A stretch of 64,000 nt of DNA from CBDCYN01 sp965224205 (GTDB taxonomy: Bacteria > Planctomycetota > Phycisphaerae > Phycisphaerales > Phycisphaeraceae), in assembly GCA_965224205.1 (NCBI GenBank), contig CBDCYN010000003.1:1-64000 (forward strand), in the 5' to 3' direction. A program made the translations under genes and the position numbers. How positions within the stretch are numbered: position 1 is the stretch's first letter; each line of letters starts with the position of its first letter. This document shows positions 19,639 through 27,544 of this stretch, in pieces. The notes beneath the pieces were generated by a model, which was not told the origin of the DNA, did not search any database, and saw only the letters and a program-made list of their open reading frames with translations.

Positions 19639-19989
19639 TTAGCTGCCCGTCTGCTGCACCATCCACTTCGGCACCGGCACGGCGGGGCTTCGGGCTACGA
19701 GCAGCAGGACTCCGATGAGGATTACCAGGACCGGGACCTCGACGTCGAAGCTGATCCTTCCCGTTTGTCGAAGGACCGATAGCAGGCTGGCGATAAGGAA
19801 GAACGGCCCAACGACGACCGTGACCTTGTCCACCCCGCCTATGACAAACGCCAACAACCCCGCCGCGCCCACCGAGAGGGTCCACACCCAGTCGATCCCC
19901 GGGGCCACGCCCAGGGTCGTCAGCAGCCAGCCCACGCCCACGGTGATCAGGATCAGCGGGAAGAACAGCGTCTTCTTGTCTTGAGTCAT
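19639..19989 (-). CDS. Small LiaI/DUF5668-like membrane protein
   Basis: The 116-residue protein is mostly membrane helix: FFPLILITVGVGWLLTTL, WVWTLSVGAAGLLAFVIGG, VVVGPFFLIASLLSVL and VPVLVILIGVLLLVA. The first helix with its Pro and Gly pattern is typical of LiaI-LiaF-like/DUF5668 proteins. It lies between NfeD-like and flotillin genes on the same strand and is likely part of their membrane-microdomain or envelope-stress module. Confidence 0.7.
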   Translation of the reverse strand: MTQDKKTLFFPLILITVGVGWLLTTLGVAPGIDWVWTLSVGAAGLLAFVIGGVDKVTVVVGPFFLIASLLSVLRQTGRISFDVEVPVLVILIGVLLLVARSPAVPVPKWMVQQTGS

Positions 19990-20082
19990 AGAACATTGCC
20001 CCTGTTTGTACGCACCGTGTGGTGGGATATTGCACCCGTGACGCGATCGGCCCTGAAAATCTTCATACTGTCGACGTGCTGA

Positions 20083-20676
20083 TCACGGCTTGGGCTCGAC
20101 AATCAAGGTCTCGTCGTCCTGGACCTCGACCACCGTCACGTCCGCGAACGCCTCGATCTTCGGCCCGCTGCTAACGGCGCGTTTGACCATCCGCCGCCCG
20201 GAGATCGACACCTCCACCTGCCCGTGGCCGTGGCCTTTCTCGGGGATCGTCAGGTACACCCGCCCGGTGCGGCCGATAGCGGTGTTCATGTCGTACTCGA
20301 TACTCTTGTTGAGCCGCCGCGTCCCGTACGCCAGGCCCGACGCCAGCGTCATCATCGTCACCCCGAACCCCGTGGCCGACAACGCCGACGCTAGCGACTC
20401 CATCTCGAAATCCAGCCGGCACGCCAGGCCCATCCACCCTGCGCCCATGAAGAACGCCAGGATCGACAGCAGCGAGAAGAACGAGAACGACGCGTCGGAA
20501 TCGACCCCCGCGTCCATGTCGGTATCAAAGTCCGCGTCCCCGCCGCCAAACGACGCGATCGCTAAGCGGATCAGGAATAGCAGGGTCCCGACCGCCCCCA
20601 TCACGAAGTACACAGCCACATCCGTGCCGCGATCGACCAGCTGCTGCCAATCGAAAATCACGTCCATGATGCTCAT
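20083..20676 (-). CDS. NfeD/YqiJ-like membrane protein with OB fold
   Basis: The 197-residue protein has an N-terminal membrane helix (VYFVMGAVGTLLFLIRLA), an Asp-rich loop (GGGDADFDTDMDAGVDSD), two more helices and a C-terminal OB-fold domain (IGRTGRVYLTIPEKGHGHGQVEVSISG, FADVTVVEVQDDETLIVEP). This is the YqiJ layout, the usual partner of flotillin YqiK. With the downstream LiaI-like and flotillin genes it forms one minus-strand operon for membrane microdomain organisation. Confidence 0.8.
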   Translation of the reverse strand: MSIMDVIFDWQQLVDRGTDVAVYFVMGAVGTLLFLIRLAIASFGGGDADFDTDMDAGVDSDASFSFFSLLSILAFFMGAGWMGLACRLDFEMESLASALSATGFGVTMMTLASGLAYGTRRLNKSIEYDMNTAIGRTGRVYLTIPEKGHGHGQVEVSISGRRMVKRAVSSGPKIEAFADVTVVEVQDDETLIVEPKP

Positions 20677-20762
20677 AATGGTTCAGTATACCGATCGTGT
20701 ACCGATCAGCTCGTCTGGGACCAGCGAGGTGGGCAGAGCCCGGGGCGATCGCGTGGGCGCCC

Positions 20763-21569
20763 CTATGCGGCGATCCCGGAGGCCGCCTCCAGGTAGTGAT
20801 CCGTCAGGTGGCTAAGCACCTCGACCAAAACGATGCGTGTGTGATTAGTCATCACGCCGCGGGTCACCGACGAGGCCCCAGCGAGGATCTCTTCCACGGT
20901 GCGGACGTGCAGCTGGATCAGGTCCCCGCCCCGGGCCCGCCTCGACACCAAGCCCGAGACAATCAACCGGATGCGTTGGAGGCAATGATCGTCGTCACCC
21001 TTGTCCTGGAGGTGGGTCATGATCAGGTCGTGATACTCTTTGGCGAGGTCCTCGAGGTCCGGCAGGTCAAGATGGGCAGCCGGGTCGCTGTCGTGACCGA
21101 TATGGACGGCCAGGAAGTACCGGCGCATTTCCTCGCGCCGCTGCCGCTCTTCGCGCTCGCGCAGGCGCGTTTGCTTGAGTTCATCCTGGAGTTTGAATCT
21201 TTCGATCGCGTACCGCAGCGCCCGGATCAGGACCTCGGATTCGGTGCGACTTTTGACCAGGTAGTCCTGCGCACCCAGCTGGACCGCGCGCAGGGCGATG
21301 GCGCCGTCGTCAAGCCCCGTGAGGACCACTACCGGTAGGTCGGGCGACGAGGCCTGAAACCGCTCGAGGGTCATGATCCCCTGCGTATCCTGGAGCCCCA
21401 GGTCCAGCAGGACTACGTCGATTTTCGCACCCTCGGCGCCGCACGGCGTCGCGGACAAGCGGTCGATGTGCGTGATCTGGATCTGGTCCCCGTCGTCATC
21501 GCAGCGAGCCAGTTGTTCTTTCAACAACATGGCGTCATCATCGCTGTCTTCAACGAGCAGGATGTGCAT
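20763..21569 (-). CDS. Receiver-domain protein with helical C-terminal domain
   Basis: Residues 1-120 are a response-regulator receiver (LLVEDSDDD, phospho-acceptor VVLLDLGLQDTQG, TGLDDG, YLVKSRT). A coiled-coil linker (LQDELKQTRLREREERQRREEM) leads to a C-terminal helical domain (DLAKEYHDLIMTHLQ, LRLIVSGLVSRRARGGDLIQLHVRTVEEI) resembling the RsbU N-terminal-type or phosphatase-partner modules of planctomycete regulators. There is no DNA-binding domain, so output is probably by protein contact. No kinase gene is adjacent on this strand. Confidence 0.75.
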   Translation of the reverse strand: MHILLVEDSDDDAMLLKEQLARCDDDGDQIQITHIDRLSATPCGAEGAKIDVVLLDLGLQDTQGIMTLERFQASSPDLPVVVLTGLDDGAIALRAVQLGAQDYLVKSRTESEVLIRALRYAIERFKLQDELKQTRLREREERQRREEMRRYFLAVHIGHDSDPAAHLDLPDLEDLAKEYHDLIMTHLQDKGDDDHCLQRIRLIVSGLVSRRARGGDLIQLHVRTVEEILAGASSVTRGVMTNHTRIVLVEVLSHLTDHYLEAASGIAA

Positions 21570-21957
21570 GGCTATCTCCCCAGGTTAGGGTTAGGTGATG
21601 ACTCAGGCCATCAAGCGCCGACGACGTATGAGGACCTGTTGCTTTCCACCGCGCCGTGTGACCTTAGTTGTTCCTTTTCCGGTCGTAACGTGTCCCTTTG
21701 CCCGCAACCCGCTTACTCACACGCGCGGCTGGCTCGAGACGCGACGGATGAGATAGGACCGCTCTAGACCTTTTCGCCCGACTCTTGTGATATTGGGCCG
21801 GGCATCACAATCTCTGAAGGTTTATCGACGGTTACGCCCTGTGGCTTTATCTTCTGATCAAAGTATACCTTCCTCGGGTGAGTTTGTCTGATCGGTAGAA
21901 TAGGCTGACGTTAGCGGTTTGATTTTACTACGAAGTCACTGGACACAGGAGGCATGG
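21570..21957. other. Intergenic region before the IS630-type element
   Basis: 388 bases without a supported gene. The left inverted end of the IS630 element should lie in the last 100 bases, but no clear end could be matched with sequence after 23009. Confidence 0.3.
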
Positions 21958-22485
21958 ATGCTTCAGATCACATTGACGGACGATGCGGTGGCGGCGTTGG
22001 ATCGGGGGCGTTTTAGCGATCCAGATCCGCGGGTGCGGCGGAAGTTGCAGGTGGTTTGGCTCAAGAGCCATGGGTTGGCACATCGGCAGATCGCGGCCTT
22101 GGCAGGGGTCAGCAGCCGGACGGTGCAGCGTTATTTGAATACGTACCTCGACGGTGGGATCGAGGCGTTGAGGCAAAACGGCTACCGGGGTCAGCCCAGT
22201 CAATTGAACGCGCACGGCCCGAAGGTCAAGGCGTCTTTGGAACAACACCCGCCGTCGACGATCCACGAGGCGAGCCATCAGATCACGCAACTCACCGGTC
22301 TGCGTCGCGGCCCGACGCAAGTGCGAGCTTTTTTGAAACGGCTGGGTCTGCGTCGTCGCAAGCTCGGGGGTGTGCCGGGCAAGCTTGATCAGGCCAAGCA
22401 TCAACAGCAGCGTGAATTCCTTGAACAGACCCTCGATCCGGCTTTGGACGAAGCCGAACGGGGTGATCGCAGGGTTTTTTTGTAG
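21958..22485 (+). CDS. IS630-type transposase, N-terminal part (HTH)
   Basis: The 175-residue product carries a HTH_29/HTH_33-type winged helix (HGLAHRQIAALAGVSSRTVQRYLNTY) and a second helix-turn-helix arm (TQLTGLRRGPTQVRAFLKRLGL). The frame stops right after RRVFL in a T7 run (22473-22479). A -1 slip on this run continues as VFFVDACHFVHGAF, supplying the first catalytic Asp. Either programmed frameshifting or a homopolymer error explains the split. Confidence 0.85.
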   Translation: MLQITLTDDAVAALDRGRFSDPDPRVRRKLQVVWLKSHGLAHRQIAALAGVSSRTVQRYLNTYLDGGIEALRQNGYRGQPSQLNAHGPKVKASLEQHPPSTIHEASHQITQLTGLRRGPTQVRAFLKRLGLRRRKLGGVPGKLDQAKHQQQREFLEQTLDPALDEAERGDRRVFL

Positions 22486-23009
22486 ACGCCTGCCACTTCG
22501 TCCATGGCGCGTTTCTGTGCTACGTGTGGTGCGTGGTGAGGCTGTTCATCCGCACGCCCACCGGCCGCCGCCGGCTGAACGTGTTGGGGGCGTTGGATTT
22601 CGTGACCCGAGAGTTGGTGACCGTCACGAACACGACGTACATCACGGCCCAAACGGTCTGCGAATTACTCGAGACGCTCGCGGGGCGTTACCCCGGCCAA
22701 GCGATCACCCTGGTGCTGGACAACGCGCGGTATCAACGCTGCCGGTTGGTCCAAGATCGGGCCGTGGGGTTGGGCATCGAGTTGATGTTCCTGCCGTCCT
22801 ACTCGCCGCACCTGAACCTGATCGAACGGATCTGGGGCCTGCTCAAGAAACGCTGCCTCAACGGCCGGTACTACGAAACGTTCGATCGATTTCAGCAAGC
22901 CATCCACGACGGCATCGCCAAGCTGGCCACCGACGACAAACCCAACGTCCAAACCCTCATCACCCGCAACTTCCAACACTTCAACAATCGGACAATCTTA
23001 GCCGCGTGA
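22472..23009 (+). CDS. IS630-type transposase, C-terminal DDE catalytic part
   Basis: Read from the T7 slip, the product continues from VDACHF (first Asp) through TLVLDNARYQRCRLVQ (second Asp) to SYSPHLNLIERIWGLLKKRC (Glu), the complete DDE triad of IS630/Tc1-type transposases, and ends NNRTILAA. An internal ATG at 22524 could also start a shorter protein lacking the first Asp, which would be inactive. Confidence 0.85.
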
Positions 23010-23161
23010 GGTATAGCTTCACAGATCGACCCCCCGCCCCACGGGGGCCGAGGCTACCCGGCCGCCGGCGGCAGCACCCCTGCGGCTGACGTCACCGTCG
23101 TTCAAGAGGTGGCAGTCCTGTAGAAGTAAGGCTACGTATGGGGCTGGACACCGAAATCCTC

Positions 23162-23186
23162 AGCTTCGGGCTACCAGCCCGAAGCT
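23162..23186. repeat. 25-nt palindrome, copy 1 of a dispersed family
   Basis: AGCTTCGGGCT and AGCCCGAAGCT form a perfect 11-bp stem with a three-base loop. On the minus strand it is followed by AGGATTTCGGTG (23149-23160), the same 12 bases that follow the copy at 33567-33591. Confidence 0.65.
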
Positions 23187-23237
23187 AGAGCCTCGTTGAC
23201 AACAATCTCTCCTAGCCTGTGCCGAACGACTAAGAAG

Positions 23238-23681
23238 TTAACCGTTCCTAGGCGGGATCCTCGCCACGAGCGCCCAGTACAACGCGAATTGCTTGGTCAC
23301 TTCACGGAGCTTCTGGAAATCCACCGGTTTGGAGATATATGAACAGGCCCCGCCGCAGTAGGAACGGACCACATCCTCTTCACGGGTGCTGGTCGTGAGC
23401 ATCACCACCGGCATCGAGCGCAACTCGCCGTTGTGCTTGAGTTCGTCGAGGACCTCGAACCCGTCCATCTTGGGCATGTTGATGTCGAGGAGCACCAGCC
23501 CCGGGGTCGGGGCGTTGGCGTGAGGGCCCTGTTTACGCAAGAACGCGATCGCCTCCTGCCCGTCGTGGGCAACGTGGACGACGTTGATCAGCTTGGCTTC
23601 TTCGAATGCCTCCTGGATCATCAGGAGATCATCCTCGTTGTCATCCACGACGAGGATGTCGATCGATTGGTCTTGGCTCAT
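23238..23681 (-). CDS. Response regulator, Rcp1-like receiver only
   Basis: The 147-residue protein is a single receiver domain: VVDDNEDD, LVLLDINMPKMDG (phosphorylated Asp), MLTTS and YISKPVDFQKL. It is of the Rcp1 type that works with phytochrome-like or CHASE/PAS kinases. Its ATG overlaps the stop of the upstream histidine kinase (ATGA), so both are translated together and probably form a pair. Confidence 0.88.
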   Translation of the reverse strand: MSQDQSIDILVVDDNEDDLLMIQEAFEEAKLINVVHVAHDGQEAIAFLRKQGPHANAPTPGLVLLDINMPKMDGFEVLDELKHNGELRSMPVVMLTTSTREEDVVRSYCGGACSYISKPVDFQKLREVTKQFALYWALVARIPPRNG

Positions 23682-26600
23682 ATTGCCTCTCTAAGTTGGC
23701 TAAGGCTCGAATCACCCAACCCGAAGGTCACGATAAACTCCGATCCTCCACCCTCGCGGGCCTCGACCCACACCCGCCCTCCATGGCGCACCGCGATCTG
23801 CTGAACAATCGCCAACCCCGCCCCGGTCCCCTCGATCTGTCGGCCGACCGCACGCTGAAAGAGTTTAAATATACGCTCTCGCTGGCCCTCCTCAACCCCC
23901 GGCCCGCGGTCGCGCACGCACAGGCCCACCTCGCGTCTGTTCTCGTCCTCGCCGTTCCCGCGGTATCCGGCGATCTCGATCTCCGGGGGCTGGTCGTCGA
24001 CGGTAAACTTCAACGCGTTGGCCACCAGGTTGTACACCGCCTGGACGATCCACCGCCGGTCCCCGTGCAACGCCGGAAGATTCGGCGCCACAGAAACACG
24101 CGCCAGGGATTCATTGATCCGGTTCGAGAGCCGATCGAGCACATCACGGACCAGACCGTCGGTATCGATCCGCTCGCGGGTTACGTCCGACCGCTGGGCA
24201 CGGGACAGGGTCAAGATGTCTTCGAACAGCTGGTCCATCCGATCCGCGCCGCGGACCACCCGCCGCAGGAAGTCGCGGCCCTTGTCGTCGAGCACCTCGG
24301 CGTACTTTTCGTTGACCATGCGTGAGAAGTTCTGGATCGCCCGCAGCGGCTCGCGCAGGTCGTGGGACGTGACGTACAGCAGGGTCTCGAGGTCGCGGTT
24401 CTTGGCCCGGATCGCGTCTTCGGCGTGCTTGCGTTTGGTGATGTCCCGGCACACACACACGAGCCCGCCGCAGTCCAACGCGGTCAATGAGACCTCCGCC
24501 TCGAACAGTGTGCCGTCTTTCTTCTTCCCGGTCACTTCCCCGTGCCACCGCCCGTCTCGGGCCAGGGCCGGGAACGCCTCTTGCTCAAGCTTGGCGGCCT
24601 CCTCGGGTTCGTAGAGTGTCTGCCAGGATCGGCACAGCAACTCTTCGGGGTCGTCGAAGCCGTACATCTCCGCGTGCGCTTTATTCATGAATGTGTAACG
24701 GCCTTCGCTGTCGAGCAAGGCGATCCCCTCCATCGTGGAGCTGATCGCCGTCGCCTGTTGATTGATCAGCTGCTGATACTTCCGGTCATCGGTGATGTCC
24801 TGGATCGACCCGGCCATGCGGATCGGCTTGCCGGATTCGTCACGGATCGCCACGCCGCGGGCCCGGAACCAACGGTATTCCCCGCCCTTGGTCCGCAGGC
24901 GGTATTGGACATCGAACGGCTCGTTGTCTTCGAGGTGTCGGCGGACCGCTTCGAGGGTTGGCTTCTTGTCTTTCGGGTGCAACGCCGCTTCGAAGCTCTC
25001 GAACACGTGCGGGAATTCATCGCCATCGTACCCGAGCAGTTCTTTGAACCGCGGGGCGTACCACACCGTGTTGGTGACCACGTCCCAGTCCCAAAGCCCT
25101 TCACTGGTGCCTTGGACCGCCAGCTCGAATCGTTCCTCGCTGGCCTGGAGTGCTTCTTCAGTCATCCGTCGGTCGTGGATGTCCTGGATCGACCCGGCCA
25201 TGCGGATCGGCTTGCCGGTTTCGTCACGGACCGCCACGCCGCGGACCCGGAACCAACGGTAGGACCCGCTCTTGGTCCGCAGGCGGTATTCCGTGTCGAA
25301 CGGGGTATAGTCCTCGAAGTGGGCGCGGACCGCTTCGAACGTGCGTTCCACGTCGTCGCGGTGCACGAGGTCTCGGAACGTGCTCAGCAGCGGGGGGATC
25401 TCGCCCTCTTGATAGCCCAGCAGCTCGTAGAAGCGTGGCGACCACCACTCTTCGTCGCCCTCCACGTCGTGCCAGTCCCAAAACCCGTCGTGGGAACCCT
25501 GGACCACCAGCTCAAACCGCTGCTCGCTTTCGCGCACCGCCGCCTCGGCACGTTTGCGTTCCACCACCCGGCCCAGCGTCATGCCCAGGTGGACGACCGT
25601 TTCCAATAGCGAGGTGTTGGGCTCAACGGTGTCTTGAGCGAAGAACTCTAAGACAGCGGTGACCTCCCGGCCGATCAGGATCGGGAACGCGAACCCCGCT
25701 TTCACCCCGAGATCATCCGCCAGCTTGGCACGGGGGAAGTTGGGGTCGCGGTTTACGTCCATGATCCAGGCGGGTCGGCCGGTCGCCAGCACCCGACCGG
25801 GCAGGCCGATCCCCGAGTCGAAAGGCGTCGCCTCGGTGACCCGCCGCAATGCCTCGAACCGGTCGGCATCGTCAAGGTGCCAGATCGTCGTAGAGATGAG
25901 GTCTCCGGACCCGTCCTCGCCGCGTAGGTAGACGTGCCCGATCGGCCAGCCGGTGTGGGCGCAGACCTCGTCGACCGCGGTCTGCATCGCCTCCTCGACG
26001 TCTTGGGCTTCATTCGCCGCCTCGGAGATCACCTGGAGTAGGTGCAGGTGCATGTTGCGCTGATCGAGAGTCTTCTGGGTCTCGGCCCGTTCTCGGACCT
26101 CGTCTTTGAGCTGGGCATTGACGAACCGCAGGTCAGAAGCCTGCTTAAGGGACGTTTGAGCGAGGTGGGTGGTCACGGCCAGCAACGCCGACCCGACAAG
26201 ACCCACCGCGAGGAACACGGTCAGCATCGGCGACCGCATGGCGGCTAGGGTCTCGCGTTGGGGCCAGACGTGAATCTCCCATTGCGGACCTTGGAGCGGG
26301 GCGACGGAGGATTCAGCCCACCGGGTGTTTTGGGGGTCGCGGGGTTGGCCTCGTTGATAGATGGTCTGACCCCGATCGGTGATCTCGATCTCGTACCCCA
26401 TGGCGACTTCGGTCTTGGGCAGCACGACGTCGAGCAGCGGCTTGATCCGGTACACCCCGAGGATAAAGCCCCCGAATCCGTCGTCGATAAATATCGGGAC
26501 GTAGACCAGGAAGCCCTTGCCGCCTTGGACCAGGTCGATGGCGTGCGTGACCGTCACGGCCCGCTTGGCCCGGGCGGCTTCGAGCGCTTGGCGGCGGCGG

Positions 26601-27028
26601 GGTTCAAACGCCAGGTTGAGGTCTCGGGCCGCTTCGTTACCCGCCAGCGGGACGATCCAACGCACGTGGTACTGAGGGTCGACCCATTCGATGGCCTGGT
26701 AGTCGGGGTAATCGGTCACGTATTGGAGGACGTCGGCTTCCCAGCGTTTCCTGGGGGTGCCCCGGTCGGTTTCCCAGCGCTGCGCCACCCGCTTCAGGGC
26801 CAGGTTGCGTGATTCCAGGTGGGAGACGATCAGGTTCCTGACCTCGTCCGCGGCTTGCTGGACCGTGCGTGAGATGGCTGTTTCTTCTTGATTGATCAAC
26901 GCCCGCCAGATCAGCACCGTGACCAAAGCGGTCACCAGGCCGACCAGCGCCGGCAGCCACACCCCGCCGCGTGATCGTGACAAAGCGAGCCCGAGAACCC
27001 GTCGTGATGCCCTGGGTTTTACCAGCAT
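23678..27028 (-). CDS. Multi-sensor histidine kinase (CHASE, GAF, three PAS)
   Basis: From ATG 27028 (MLVKPRASRRVLG) the 1,116-residue protein has a membrane helix, a periplasmic CHASE domain (DYQAIEWVDPQYHVRWIVPLAG), a second helix, a GAF domain, three PAS/PAC units (the first two nearly identical in GSIQDI-type PAC ends), a HisKA dimerisation box SHDLREPLRAIQNF and a HATPase domain (NLVANALKF, RDRGPGV, LFQR, GTGAGLAIV). Periplasmic ligand and intracellular signals should control autophosphorylation and transfer to the overlapping receiver gene. An upstream in-frame start (27115) is less likely because it adds a non-conserved leader. Confidence 0.9.
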   Translation of the reverse strand: MLVKPRASRRVLGLALSRSRGGVWLPALVGLVTALVTVLIWRALINQEETAISRTVQQAADEVRNLIVSHLESRNLALKRVAQRWETDRGTPRKRWEADVLQYVTDYPDYQAIEWVDPQYHVRWIVPLAGNEAARDLNLAFEPRRRQALEAARAKRAVTVTHAIDLVQGGKGFLVYVPIFIDDGFGGFILGVYRIKPLLDVVLPKTEVAMGYEIEITDRGQTIYQRGQPRDPQNTRWAESSVAPLQGPQWEIHVWPQRETLAAMRSPMLTVFLAVGLVGSALLAVTTHLAQTSLKQASDLRFVNAQLKDEVRERAETQKTLDQRNMHLHLLQVISEAANEAQDVEEAMQTAVDEVCAHTGWPIGHVYLRGEDGSGDLISTTIWHLDDADRFEALRRVTEATPFDSGIGLPGRVLATGRPAWIMDVNRDPNFPRAKLADDLGVKAGFAFPILIGREVTAVLEFFAQDTVEPNTSLLETVVHLGMTLGRVVERKRAEAAVRESEQRFELVVQGSHDGFWDWHDVEGDEEWWSPRFYELLGYQEGEIPPLLSTFRDLVHRDDVERTFEAVRAHFEDYTPFDTEYRLRTKSGSYRWFRVRGVAVRDETGKPIRMAGSIQDIHDRRMTEEALQASEERFELAVQGTSEGLWDWDVVTNTVWYAPRFKELLGYDGDEFPHVFESFEAALHPKDKKPTLEAVRRHLEDNEPFDVQYRLRTKGGEYRWFRARGVAIRDESGKPIRMAGSIQDITDDRKYQQLINQQATAISSTMEGIALLDSEGRYTFMNKAHAEMYGFDDPEELLCRSWQTLYEPEEAAKLEQEAFPALARDGRWHGEVTGKKKDGTLFEAEVSLTALDCGGLVCVCRDITKRKHAEDAIRAKNRDLETLLYVTSHDLREPLRAIQNFSRMVNEKYAEVLDDKGRDFLRRVVRGADRMDQLFEDILTLSRAQRSDVTRERIDTDGLVRDVLDRLSNRINESLARVSVAPNLPALHGDRRWIVQAVYNLVANALKFTVDDQPPEIEIAGYRGNGEDENRREVGLCVRDRGPGVEEGQRERIFKLFQRAVGRQIEGTGAGLAIVQQIAVRHGGRVWVEAREGGGSEFIVTFGLGDSSLSQLREAI

Positions 27029-27544
27029 GGATACGGCGTCGTGACTCCCTGAGAAAGGCTTGGAGGCATAGTGGAAATATTTCCATAACCAGCCGTGCGT
27101 GCAAACCGGCGGCACCGCTGTGACGGGATCGCTGCAGCGATTTTATTCGCTACGGTATCCCAACACTGGTCCAAGGTGGGGGTACTAGAAACACTCTGTA
27201 GCTTCTAACGGCTTGAGCGTAACGACCGCCCCAATGGATCGGTGTCCAGGCACTATCTCTTTGTTATATCGCTCCGATTAGAAGACGAGTGAACCACAAG
27301 CCCGTCATGAATATACCGATCCCGGATGAAAATACGGCATGGCTTGTGTACGCGGCAAGACAATTGTCGGTGTCCAGCACATCGCCGACGCGGTGTTTTC
27401 ATACGCGATGCGTATATCGATGCCGCCGCTGCCAGGAGATCGGTAGGATCGCACCGGCAAGGTATGGGTGGCACGTAACGATGAGGGAAGGCTCGCCTAA
27501 GCACAAGCACCCAACCTGCGCAGGACGCCCCCAAAGAGAGCGAC
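27029..27544. other. Intergenic region with a conserved bipartite element
   Basis: 516 bases between the kinase start and the EF-G stop. Apart from the repeated element at 27323-27416 nothing coding is supported; an open frame at 27289-27696 runs into EF-G antisense and is rejected. Confidence 0.5.
27323..27416 (+). repeat. ~95-bp bipartite dispersed element, full copy 1
   Basis: Left half CGGATGAAAATACGGC, 13 bases, GCGGC; then 33 bases including TCGGTGTCCAGCACAT; right half GCGGTGTTTT and ATACGCGATGCGTATA. The minus strand at 55717-55811 has the same blocks with the same spacings (13, 33 bases). Role unknown: promoter, RNA leader or mobile remnant. Confidence 0.65.

Larger units (their letters stand above)
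21958..23009 (+). mobile_element. IS630-type insertion sequence, coding part
   Basis: Two consecutive frames encode one transposase; coordinates cover only the coding part because terminal repeats were not identified. AGGAGG at 21947-21952 precedes ATG 21958. It lies between receiver-protein genes in the planctomycete segment. Confidence 0.75.

Noticed and set aside
21903..23096. Direct repeat GGCTGACGT on both sides of the IS630-type gene
   Set aside because: Nine bases in GC-rich DNA may be chance, and IS630 elements duplicate only TA.
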